In this document: one piece after another, positions 25,190-37,709 of the stretch
Layout: each line of letters opens with the position of its first letter
Position numbering within the stretch: the first letter of the stretch is position 1
Source of the DNA: Paenibacillus sp. FSL H8-0548
Lineage (GTDB): Bacteria; Bacillota; Bacilli; Paenibacillales; Paenibacillaceae
Assembly (NCBI RefSeq): GCF_038630985.1
Contig: NZ_CP152049.1
Span: 5,290,501 to 5,354,500 of the forward strand
Length of the DNA: 64,000 bases
Direction of reading: 5' to 3'
Notes under the pieces: generated by a model
The model's database searches: none
The model's input: only the letters and a program-made list of their open reading frames with translations
What the model was told of the DNA's origin: nothing
Made by a program: the position numbers and the translations under genes

Positions 25190-26491
25190 ATGAGAAAAGC
25201 AATTGGGGTCATGGAAAAGCCTCCTGCTCTGCAGAGCTTTCTGCTCAGCCTGCAGCATCTATTTGCTATGTTTGGTTCCACCGTACTCGTACCCAATTTA
25301 CTAGGCGTTGATCCTGCGATCTGCTTGCTCATGAATGGTATCGGTACACTGCTTTATCTATGGATATGCAAAAACAAAATTCCAGCCTACCTCGGCTCAA
25401 GCTTCGCCTTTCTTGCTCCTGCCGGCGCCGTAATCGGCGATCATGCTGCTGGAGGCGGCAACTACGCAGCCGCGCTTGGCGGATTTATCGCAGCAGGCGT
25501 TATCTTCACGATCGTCGCGCTCATTATTCAAGCGGCAGGTACTGGCTGGATTAACGTCTTGTTTCCACCGGCAGCCATGGGTGCTATCGTCGCGATTATT
25601 GGTTTGGAGCTGGTTCCTGTCGCCGCGCGCATGGCTGGCTGGATTCCATATGCTGATGAGGATGCAGCGCTATGGTCGATGGATCCAAAAATTGTAGCGC
25701 TATCTACCATTACCCTTGCGGTAACCGTGCTTGGCTCCGTACTGTTCCGCGGCTTTATGCGGATCATTCCGATTCTGATCGGTATTATTACTGGTTATGT
25801 GCTGGCCTCTTACATGGGCTTCACCGATTTCAGCAATGTTAGTGACAGCAGCGTCGTTCAATTGCCGCATTTCACATTTCCTGAATTTCAGTGGACGGCA
25901 ATTATCGCTATTGCCCCAGCTGCACTAGTCGTCATTGCCGAGCATATTGGGCATCTAGTCGTAACAGGCAACATTGTGGAGAGAGATCTATCGAAGGATC
26001 CCGGCCTCCACCGCTCTATGCTTGGCAACGGTATTTCAACCATTCTATCGGGCTTTGTAGGCTCCACGCCTAACACGACTTACGGGGAAAACATTGGAGT
26101 GCTTGCCATAACAAAGGTATACTCTACCTTTGTTATCGGGGGAGCAGCTCTCATTGCCATCGTACTCTCGTTCTCAGGCAAGTTTTCCGCATTAATTTCT
26201 GGTATTCCAACACCCGTCATGGGCGGTGTTTCATTGCTGCTATTCGGAGTAATCGCTGCATCTGGCTTCCGGATGCTTGTAGAATCCAAGGTGGATTACA
26301 GCAAGCCGACGAACCTTTTCCTTACAACTGTTGTTATGGTGACAGGACTCAGCGGCGTAAATCTCAAGATCGGTGATTTTTCACTATCGGGGATGGCACT
26401 TGCAACTGTAGTTGCAATCGTACTAAGCCTGCTGTTCAAAATATTTGACGTGCTTAAACTATCGAACGACCACGAAGCTGCGGGTCATTAA
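25190..26491 (+). CDS. Uracil permease (NCS2 family, UraA/PyrP-like)
   Basis: Start chosen at the ATG 25190 because GGGGGAC lies 10 bp upstream; an in-frame TTG at 25154 has poor spacing. The protein has 433 residues and about 14 membrane segments of the NCS2 7+7 fold. Signature pieces: SLQHLFAMFGSTVLVP near the start, the TM3 beta-strand region PAYLGSSFAFLAP, the substrate-binding stretch VVIAEHIGHL and the QNG-like loop GFVGSTPNTTYGENIGVLA. These match uracil:proton symporters more closely than xanthine permeases. It is monocistronic, with its own promoter and terminator, not in a pyr operon. Confidence 0.92.
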   Translation: MRKAIGVMEKPPALQSFLLSLQHLFAMFGSTVLVPNLLGVDPAICLLMNGIGTLLYLWICKNKIPAYLGSSFAFLAPAGAVIGDHAAGGGNYAAALGGFIAAGVIFTIVALIIQAAGTGWINVLFPPAAMGAIVAIIGLELVPVAARMAGWIPYADEDAALWSMDPKIVALSTITLAVTVLGSVLFRGFMRIIPILIGIITGYVLASYMGFTDFSNVSDSSVVQLPHFTFPEFQWTAIIAIAPAALVVIAEHIGHLVVTGNIVERDLSKDPGLHRSMLGNGISTILSGFVGSTPNTTYGENIGVLAITKVYSTFVIGGAALIAIVLSFSGKFSALISGIPTPVMGGVSLLLFGVIAASGFRMLVESKVDYSKPTNLFLTTVVMVTGLSGVNLKIGDFSLSGMALATVVAIVLSLLFKIFDVLKLSNDHEAAGH

Positions 26492-26496
26492 ACAAC

Positions 26497-26521
26497 AAAG
26501 GGGCCTGCAGAGGCCCCTTTG
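26497..26521 (+). terminator. Intrinsic terminator of the uracil permease gene
   Basis: Stem AAAGGGGCCT / AGGCCCCTTT with loop GCAG, immediately after the stop codon. Confidence 0.88.
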
Positions 26522-26682
26522 TTCATTTCACACCAATCTTGATCTATAAAATTGTAACGATTAGCTTCTTCATTATTCCACACTCCCCTTCCCCCTCCCT
26601 TCAATCTCCATCACAAACAAGGTAACTACTGTAAATGTTTCTATCCTTCCTACATACCATAAATAAAAGGAGCGAAGCTAAT

Positions 26683-27021
26683 ATGCCCAACTACCGCATC
26701 ATTGTCGATCTTTCCGATCGACAGCTTCATCTGCTCGATGACGATATTGTTATTCATTCCTATCCTGTTGGCATCGGCAAGATGGTCTCCCAAACGCCAA
26801 CTGGTGAATTCACGATTATCAATAAGCAGCTCAATCCCAGCGGTCCCTTCGGCGCATTCTGGATGGGACTGTCTAAGCCTCATTACGGCATTCACGGCAC
26901 CAACGCCCCTGCCTCCATCGGCCATCTCGTTTCACACGGCTGCATTCGTATGTTCAATGACGACGTCCTTGCCTTGTCCAAAATCGTTCCGGTCGGCACG
27001 CGCGTAACGATTCGTCCTTAG
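26683..27021 (+). CDS. L,D-transpeptidase (YkuD domain only)
   Basis: The upstream in-frame ATG at 26635 lacks a ribosome site. ATG 26683 ([18 protein letters not shown]) follows AAAAGGAGCG. The 112-residue product is a bare YkuD catalytic domain with HGTN (substrate His) and the active-site motif SHGCIRM. It has no signal peptide, TM segment or LysM domain. L,D-transpeptidases make 3-3 peptidoglycan cross-links. B. subtilis YkuD has a LysM module and is a spore-associated protein; a signal-less single-domain form is common in Paenibacillus. How it reaches the wall is not evident. Confidence 0.88.
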   Translation: MPNYRIIVDLSDRQLHLLDDDIVIHSYPVGIGKMVSQTPTGEFTIINKQLNPSGPFGAFWMGLSKPHYGIHGTNAPASIGHLVSHGCIRMFNDDVLALSKIVPVGTRVTIRP

Positions 27022-27093
27022 CTTATCTAAAAAAAATGATGACATTCTATTATGTTAAACTAATAGAGTGTAATCATTTTTGTCAGCGAGGAT

Positions 27094-28002
27094 GTGCTTG
27101 GTGTGTCCCATATTCTAAATATTAATTTACAAGAGGTTCCACTCTACTTTGCATATAGACGCGCCAACGACGGGCCTGAGCATTACACAAGGACGTTTCA
27201 CGCCCATCAGGGCATCGAGGTTTTAATCGTTCATGAAGGAAAAGGCACATTGATTATTGAGCAAAAAAGCTACGAGCTGGCACCCGGCATGCTCTGCATT
27301 TTCCAGCCGTACCAGCTGCACCATGTCCAGGTCGAGTTAAGTCCTAACACACCATTTATTCGCTCCATCGTACATTTTGAACCGACGCTATACGAGAGCT
27401 ATTTGGACAAATGGCCGGCCCTACAAGCTTTTTTCAAGCATATTCATACTGGCAGCCTGCTTGAGCCCTGTATTTATCCAAGCGGGGATGCAGAGCCGCT
27501 GCACAGCTTGCTGCGAAGCTTCGAGCAGCGTCTGCCGAATATAGCTAAAAGTGAATATTTTGAAGAATTCTCTTTATTCCTCGTTGCTTTTTTGCGTGCC
27601 TTCAAGCAGCTATGGGAGATGCAGTCTAGCTCGGCTTCCAAGCAAGGCCTGCTGCGCCGGCCACATCAGGCCGAGCGAATTTTGGAATGGCTTGATGAGC
27701 ATTACAAGGAGCCCTTGCGACTGGAGCAAATGGCAAGCGAGCTTCATCTCTCGCCCTATCATCTATCCCATCTGTTCAAGGCGTGTACGGGGAGCAGCAT
27801 TTCTGACTATGTCGCCGCCAAAAAAGTGCAGCAAGCGATACTGCTCCTCACCGCATCCGAGCTCTCCATTGCCCGCATTGGAGAAGAAGTAGGCATTACG
27901 AACAGCTCCTACTTTTGCAAAATGTTCAAGACACAAATGGGCATCACGCCGCATCAGTATCGAAAGCAATTCCAAAGCGGGTTCTATCCGGCCCCACGCT
28001 AG
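27094..28002 (+). CDS. AraC-family transcriptional regulator with cupin sensor
   Basis: About 300 residues. GTG at 27094 or 27103 may be the start; AGCGAGGA fits 27103 better. The N-terminal cupin/AraC-ligand domain (HAHQGIEVLIVHEGKGTLIIEQKSYEL, PGMLCIFQPYQLHHV) is typical of sugar-sensing members. The C-terminal double helix-turn-helix (LRLEQMASELHLSPYHLSHLFK, RIGEEVGITNSSYFCKMFK, GITPHQYRK) is complete. It converges on the dehydrogenase gene with a 5-bp gap and no terminator between, so the two transcripts overlap. It may regulate the galactosidase/dehydrogenase end of the catabolic locus (inference). Confidence 0.9.
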   Translation: MLGVSHILNINLQEVPLYFAYRRANDGPEHYTRTFHAHQGIEVLIVHEGKGTLIIEQKSYELAPGMLCIFQPYQLHHVQVELSPNTPFIRSIVHFEPTLYESYLDKWPALQAFFKHIHTGSLLEPCIYPSGDAEPLHSLLRSFEQRLPNIAKSEYFEEFSLFLVAFLRAFKQLWEMQSSSASKQGLLRRPHQAERILEWLDEHYKEPLRLEQMASELHLSPYHLSHLFKACTGSSISDYVAAKKVQQAILLLTASELSIARIGEEVGITNSSYFCKMFKTQMGITPHQYRKQFQSGFYPAPR

Positions 28003-28007
28003 CTGGG

Positions 28008-29168
28008 CTATTTAAAGTCGCTGCCGATTGTAATAGGCAAATCTGAGAAGTTTTCCACCGAGCTCTTCTTTTCATAGAAATGAATCGTATTTTCCTGCAT
28101 ACCGCTTCGTGTATAAAATGGATCATCCATGCGTATCGGAAACTGTACAGGACTCTTCGTGCTGGCAGCCTTATAAATACCAATGATCACCTCTAACGTC
28201 TGGCGGCCGCTTAGCCCGTCAATAAGCAAGGGGGCATTCGTCTCTATCGCTGTCAGCACATTGTCTATTTGTCCCGCATGGCCTTCATAAACAACCTCCG
28301 GCAAAGACTCGTAGCGTCGCTGGATCTCCTCCTCGAGCAATATATTCGGCTCTGGAAAACCGTTAGCGTTAGCGGTGGAAGCGGTGGAAGCGGCAATCTT
28401 CCATGGTGCTGATACACGCGCTCGTTCTCCTTGGAAAATAATCTGCTGCTCCTGTCCGTGATGCACGACCGAGCTTGTAACCTGTGCAAGCGCTCCTTCG
28501 GCATAACGAAAAATACCTATCGATAGATCCTCGACCTCTGCATTGTCATGCGAAACATTCGTCATAAAAGCTTGTACTTCGGACGGACGCCCCATCATCC
28601 ACACCAAAGCATCAATATGATGGACTGCATGATTTAAGGTACAGCCTCCGCCTTCCTTCTCCCATGTGCCGCGCCACCAGAGATCATAGTAGCTATGGCC
28701 GCGCCACCAGAGGGAATCGATCTGAGCGTGAACAATTTTGCCCGCAAGGCCTTCATCCAGTATCGATTTCAGCTTCATCATTGGTGACTTGAAACGATTT
28801 TGCGCAACGATCGACAGCAGCTTGCCGGTCTTAGCAGCTGCTTCATTCATTCGATCACATTCCTCCAAGGAGGCAGCCATCGGTTTTTCCACAAGCACAT
28901 GCACGCCTGCCTCTAGAAAAGCAACTGCAAGATCTGCATGTGTGTAGGGTGGCGTGCATATCGATACCAAATCAATATTCATCTCGAGAAGCTTCGCGTA
29001 ATCGGATACGGCGACCGCATTCAGCTGATGCTGCTTAATACGCTCGAGCGCCTTGTCCTCGTAAATATCACTGATCGCTACAATCTCGCAGCGCTGTGGA
29101 AATTTCAAAAAAGCTTCAATATGAGCGTTGGAAATCGCCCCTGCACCGATAATGGCTACTTTTAGCAT
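28008..29168 (-). CDS. Gfo/Idh/MocA-family oxidoreductase
   Basis: A 386-residue NAD(P)-dependent dehydrogenase. The Rossmann start MLKVAIIGAGAISNAHIEAF carries the GxGxxS-like dinucleotide motif. VEKPMAASLEECDRM holds the family EKP motif with the catalytic Lys, and the alpha/beta C-terminal domain includes GGGCTLNHAVHHIDALVWMMG, with the His pair used as proton donor. AGAGGAGGAC precedes the ATG. It lies 148 bp after the GH2 gene at the end of the big catabolic run. Members oxidise many sugars and cyclitols; published D-apiose dehydrogenases belong to this superfamily, which fits the RLP/DUF1537 genes upstream, but sequence alone cannot fix the substrate. Confidence 0.88.
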   Translation of the reverse strand: MLKVAIIGAGAISNAHIEAFLKFPQRCEIVAISDIYEDKALERIKQHQLNAVAVSDYAKLLEMNIDLVSICTPPYTHADLAVAFLEAGVHVLVEKPMAASLEECDRMNEAAAKTGKLLSIVAQNRFKSPMMKLKSILDEGLAGKIVHAQIDSLWWRGHSYYDLWWRGTWEKEGGGCTLNHAVHHIDALVWMMGRPSEVQAFMTNVSHDNAEVEDLSIGIFRYAEGALAQVTSSVVHHGQEQQIIFQGERARVSAPWKIAASTASTANANGFPEPNILLEEEIQRRYESLPEVVYEGHAGQIDNVLTAIETNAPLLIDGLSGRQTLEVIIGIYKAASTKSPVQFPIRMDDPFYTRSGMQENTIHFYEKKSSVENFSDLPITIGSDFK

Positions 29169-29315
29169 AGGTAAGTCCTCCTCTAAGGTTCTACACCCAG
29201 CTTAACAAGCAGCCGCTTACATTTGTGTGCATAGCTTGTGTAAAAATAACGTTACTTTGCGGTATTTTACATAGCTGAAATAAAAAGGCCCACATTCTTC
29301 TTAACCGAATTAACA

Positions 29316-33828
<4,513 letters not shown>

Positions 33829-33834
33829 ATCCAG

Positions 33835-35094
33835 TCAGCCCTTCCCGTATTTTTCAATCGCTCGACGAAGCGCAGAATGCTGCTCTGCATAAGCATCAAG
33901 CCCAATGCCCTGCACAGCCGCCTCCCAGCCCTGCTGCATGCTCTTGAAGCCGGCTCCCGCCCCATCTGGATGAGCGAGTATACCGCCACCTGCCAAATGC
34001 ATAACGTCCATGGTTGCAGTAGCTGCAAAGGTTGCCGGCGCCATCCCCGCCCACTGCCCAGAGGATACAACCGGCATCGTCCTATATCCCTCATGCATCG
34101 GCTTCAAGCAGGCTTGAATAGAACGAACAACCGATTCATTGCTCTCGTAAAATTTGCTGTTCAAGCCGTTGACATGCAGATGGTCTGCCCCCGCCAGCCG
34201 GCACAGCTTCTGATACGCGGAGAACTCGAAGCCCAGCATGGGACTGCGCGTCATCATGCCCCATTGGTTCCGGTGACCATGAATGGGCACCTCGCTATAG
34301 CGGTTCAGATGCGCCAAGCCTGCAAGCCCAACACTCATGATGCTCACCATGACGCAATTTCCGCCCGCTTTTACGACGAGCTCGTGTCCCCGCTCCATTT
34401 CATCGATATCCCCGGTAATATTGAACGCATACATGATCCTTTTGCCCGTCACATCAGCAGCTTTATCGACCGCCTCCATAACCGCCTTCACCCTTTTCTC
34501 CAAAGGGGCATAAGGTGCATTTGCATTCAGCTCATCATCCTTGATAAAATCAAGCCCCGCCGCCGAAACATTCAGAATCATACGCTGCAAATCCTTCATA
34601 TCAAGCCCGATGCTTGGCTTAACAATCGTCCCCACGATCGGGCGATCATAAACCCCCGTAAGTTTGCGAGTGCCATTGATCCCAAACTTCGGACCTGGAT
34701 AACGGGTCGTAAATGCTGTGGGAAGCTCCAAATCGACAAGTCGAAGCCCTGACAGCTCCTGAAGCTCGAACAAATTGCCTGCAATAGCCGACATTAGATT
34801 TGGAATCGAAGGACCAAAATTATGCAGCGGAAAGGAGATCGCAATCAAACCGCGCCGATATTGCCCATCATGTCCGGCTGGCGTCTTAGAGCCGGGCAAG
34901 GATGGCTCCAAGACCGTTTCCAGCTCCGTAATTTTCTCAATACGTGCGCCAAACCTTTCTTTTAACGCATCCGTCTCGCCAGGAACCGCGGTGAATGTGC
35001 CCGTCGATTGCTCACCGGCGATCACCTCCGCCGCTCTCTCCAGCGAATAAGGCGTTTCTACCCGGTAGACCGCTACCACTCTATCCTCATTCAA
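33835..35094 (-). CDS. RuBisCO-like protein (form IV-type large subunit homologue)
   Basis: 419 residues from a TTG (35092-35094) behind AGGAGG with eight-base spacing. It has an N-terminal alpha/beta domain and a C-terminal RuBisCO barrel. Equivalents of the RuBisCO catalytic set are present: Lys159 in TIVKPSIGL (K175), Lys185/Asp187/Glu188 in FIKDDELNAN (K201/D203/E204, metal and carbamate), His272-His274-Arg275 in PIHGHRNQWG, loop-6 Lys314 in NGLNSKF (K334) and Ser345 in SSGQWAG (S379). K177 is replaced by Ser161. There is no small-subunit gene or phosphoribulokinase, so CO2 fixation is not the role. The kept carbamate Lys and loop-6 Lys argue for a decarboxylase or transcarboxylase-type reaction as in OiaX/OiaT, rather than the MtnW enolase. 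Confidence 0.92.
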   Translation of the reverse strand: MNEDRVVAVYRVETPYSLERAAEVIAGEQSTGTFTAVPGETDALKERFGARIEKITELETVLEPSLPGSKTPAGHDGQYRRGLIAISFPLHNFGPSIPNLMSAIAGNLFELQELSGLRLVDLELPTAFTTRYPGPKFGINGTRKLTGVYDRPIVGTIVKPSIGLDMKDLQRMILNVSAAGLDFIKDDELNANAPYAPLEKRVKAVMEAVDKAADVTGKRIMYAFNITGDIDEMERGHELVVKAGGNCVMVSIMSVGLAGLAHLNRYSEVPIHGHRNQWGMMTRSPMLGFEFSAYQKLCRLAGADHLHVNGLNSKFYESNESVVRSIQACLKPMHEGYRTMPVVSSGQWAGMAPATFAATATMDVMHLAGGGILAHPDGAGAGFKSMQQGWEAAVQGIGLDAYAEQHSALRRAIEKYGKG

Positions 35095-35192
35095 ATGCTT
35101 AACCTCCTGCCCTCATCTATCTAAAAGCTAAACGAACATCTACTTTTAACTATCCAAGCAGCTTTCTCCATCTCGTTGCCTATTTTTTTGCT

Positions 35193-35861
35193 CTACTCTG
35201 CATCCAGCTGCTCAAGCACGGCTTTTACCTGCTCCACACCAAGCCGTGGGCTAGACAGCACCGGCTTGCCTATCGCTTCGCGAAGGACTGCCTCCATCCG
35301 AGCCATCGAGCCCTGTGCCAGCACCAGCACGTCGGCTGCCTCACAAACCTGCTTCGCCGTTTCAAGCAAAATTCGGTCATGCTCATCAGGCCTGCCGCTG
35401 ACTAATGCATCAAACGCCCCTGCGGCAAGTCCGTCAACTAGCGTTATTTCTTTTCCTGCCAAATCTGCTTTCTTCCTAATCAGCCGCATGGTCGGCTCTA
35501 AAGTAGAAGGCAGCGTCGCAAGCACTGCGATTTTGTCATACTCAGCCACCGCTTTAGCAGCCATCGCTTCATCAATTTTTACAATCGGAATACCGATCTT
35601 CCCCTTTGCCGCATCCGCAACCTCGCCTACGGAGGAGCAGGTGTTCAATATCACGTCAGCCCCGAGCTCCTCACCATTAGCATAATACTGAGTCAGCCGC
35701 TTCGTAACGCCCGCCGGAATATGGCCCGCCTTCACCACATCTCCAATCAAGCTGTCATCTATAATATTAACGAGACGAACATCAGGCAGCAGCTCCTGAA
35801 ACACCGCCTTTAGCGGATCTGACAAACCTTGGCCCGTATAAACCGCAACCACCGTTCTCAT
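35193..35861 (-). CDS. Asp/Glu/hydantoin racemase superfamily protein
   Basis: A 222-residue protein whose two-domain fold is recognised by VILNTCSSVGEVADAA, IPIVKIDEAMAAKAV and KIAVLATLPSTLEPT. Racemases use two cysteines. Here the first is present (NTCSS, near residue 81), but the position usually holding the second reads VLAQGSMARM with no Cys, so a classical two-base racemase reaction is unlikely. Maleate-isomerase-like, decarboxylase-like or binding roles remain possible. AAAAGGAGGCG precedes the ATG. It lies between the GH127-like and RLP genes in one transcription direction, so a role in processing an acid-sugar intermediate is plausible but unproven. Confidence 0.8.
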   Translation of the reverse strand: MRTVVAVYTGQGLSDPLKAVFQELLPDVRLVNIIDDSLIGDVVKAGHIPAGVTKRLTQYYANGEELGADVILNTCSSVGEVADAAKGKIGIPIVKIDEAMAAKAVAEYDKIAVLATLPSTLEPTMRLIRKKADLAGKEITLVDGLAAGAFDALVSGRPDEHDRILLETAKQVCEAADVLVLAQGSMARMEAVLREAIGKPVLSSPRLGVEQVKAVLEQLDAE

Positions 35862-35965
35862 GCAAAGCGCCTCCTTTTAAAACGTTTTGTCCAATCACTC
35901 TGTTTCCACTACTCGTTTTAATTACATCCTTTACATCCTTTTCTTCCTATCCTGCACTTTTGCAG

Positions 35966-37690
35966 CTACCACACGAGCTCCGTCTCCAAGCGGCGATACT
36001 CTCCCTCACGAAGCGGCGCTTTATCGTATACCTTGCGGCCGCTGTAGAAAGGATGGCTTGTGCCCTGCGGGGAAATGCCGATAACGTCATCGCCCTGCCA
36101 CTTCGTTTCAAATGTTTGTCCGATAGCGGTCTCGATCGTTGTGCGCTTCGATAACGGAAATTCAATCGTAATGGTCTCGCCTGCCGACGCTGCACCTAAC
36201 AGCAGGAAGCACTCATTTACCCAGCGGCTTGGCTCATTGCCTTTGCCTGAAGTCGTCTCGCCATCCAACTCGCGAACAAATGTCACCTTCGCATAGCCCG
36301 CCCATTCTGGAATGCGGACCTGCAGCCGCGGAATATCGCGGTGTATATGCAGCACTAGCTTGCCCTCATGCGGCAGGTAGCTGTCTACATCGAGCCATGT
36401 CGAGCCACGATTAAGCAGGAAATTCACGCTGACTGTGCCCTTCTTTTCGGTAATCGTATTGCTCCAGCCCATATACAGACCACGCGTTCCCGAGCCGAGG
36501 CAGCAGATTTGCAAATCATTCGTATGCCCGCGTCCATGATTCACATTGCAGCAAAAATCATTGGGTGCGGAATAGCCTGCAAAGGCACCTCTTGTCCGCT
36601 TCGCGATATTCTCGAACGTGATAAGACCGGGAACATCCTTCGATCGGTCATCCGTTTCCTTTACCCAGTCCATCTCCAGCAGCTGTGATTCTGCCAAGTG
36701 ATTGCGAATATAGCGCTCGACTACACCCCAATATTTCGTATAGCCGCTCTGAGCCAGCGTAATGCCCGTGGAAATTAGATCCACGAGCGAGCAGGTTTCA
36801 TGCTCATAAGCCTGCTCCTTCATATCGCCCGGTGTCCAGCCGAAGGCGGTACACTGTGTAACTGCCCAGGCGTAGCTCTTCTCCACAAAGCTGATAAGCG
36901 CGGCATCTCCAGTAAATACGCCGAATCTCGCAAGCGCATCGAGCGTGCCAAGGCGGGTATGGAAATGTCCACTACGATAAGCAAGCGAATCATTAAAGCT
37001 TCCGTCCTTATTGAACACGCCGCTGCGCTGCACTATTAATGCAGTGAAAAACTGGCAAAGCTCAAAAGCATCCGCATTGCCGGTCAGCTCGTGATATTTC
37101 AGCAGCGGCATGACCAGCCTGCCGCAAAAGGCCGCAGGGTCTGGTGCCAGCCTCAGCAAAATCGCATTCGAGGACGGCCAGCCGCCCTCTTTATATTCAG
37201 AGGCAGGATAATACCAGACGTCCCGCTCCTTGATCGCCACGCGCTTCAGCGCCGCCACGTGCTTATCTGCCGCTTCCTTCACAACCATATCTCCTGTAGA
37301 AAGAAACCATGTGGTTAGCGACAAAATTACGGCGCGCTGATCGATAAAGTTAGCGTTTGCCTCCCAATTATGGTGCGGGTTCTTCTGCCTATAACTAAGC
37401 CCATCCTCTCTGAAGAAGGAGAGCAGATTTGATCTGTATTTGGCTTCAATATCTGCCCCAAACGTTTCTCCGGACATATGACGCGCCAAGATCATGCCAT
37501 CGACCATCCGTCCGTGCGAGGAGCCGTAATCCCAATCACCATGCGTCAGATTGGCTGGCTCCGTCATTAAATTGGCAGCAAAAAATGGAATATCATCAAA
37601 GTCGCGATCCGCCATGCCGGCGATGGCATTCATCGCATGGCCGGCTCTATCCTCAAGCGTTAGGGTATCGGGTATTTGTCTAGTCGTCAT
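35966..37690 (-). CDS. GH127-like (DUF1680-related) glycoside hydrolase
   Basis: A 574-residue cytoplasmic protein with an (alpha/alpha)6 barrel followed by a beta-sandwich. The GH127 zinc/cysteine site looks preserved: Glu298-x-Cys300 in EHETCSLVD, and two Cys-Cys pairs, Cys380-Cys381 in NDFCCNVNHGRG and Cys396-Cys397 in QICCLGS. In the B. longum beta-L-arabinofuranosidase HypBA1, Glu, Cys and a Cys-Cys pair bind zinc and one Cys is the nucleophile. Low similarity outside these motifs means the sugar removed is uncertain (L-arabinofuranose or another furanose). GAAGGAGAG precedes the ATG. It sits 20 bp after the YesN gene. Confidence 0.82.
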   Translation of the reverse strand: MTTRQIPDTLTLEDRAGHAMNAIAGMADRDFDDIPFFAANLMTEPANLTHGDWDYGSSHGRMVDGMILARHMSGETFGADIEAKYRSNLLSFFREDGLSYRQKNPHHNWEANANFIDQRAVILSLTTWFLSTGDMVVKEAADKHVAALKRVAIKERDVWYYPASEYKEGGWPSSNAILLRLAPDPAAFCGRLVMPLLKYHELTGNADAFELCQFFTALIVQRSGVFNKDGSFNDSLAYRSGHFHTRLGTLDALARFGVFTGDAALISFVEKSYAWAVTQCTAFGWTPGDMKEQAYEHETCSLVDLISTGITLAQSGYTKYWGVVERYIRNHLAESQLLEMDWVKETDDRSKDVPGLITFENIAKRTRGAFAGYSAPNDFCCNVNHGRGHTNDLQICCLGSGTRGLYMGWSNTITEKKGTVSVNFLLNRGSTWLDVDSYLPHEGKLVLHIHRDIPRLQVRIPEWAGYAKVTFVRELDGETTSGKGNEPSRWVNECFLLLGAASAGETITIEFPLSKRTTIETAIGQTFETKWQGDDVIGISPQGTSHPFYSGRKVYDKAPLREGEYRRLETELVW

Positions 37691-37709
37691 CTTCTATATC
37701 TCTCCTTCG

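Noticed and set aside
33877..34752. 291-residue plus-strand ORF
   Set aside because: Entirely antisense to the RuBisCO-like gene, His/Arg-rich, no recognisable motif.
33835..35094. True CO2-fixing RuBisCO
   Set aside because: K177 equivalent is Ser, no small subunit or phosphoribulokinase is present, and the context is acid-sugar catabolism.
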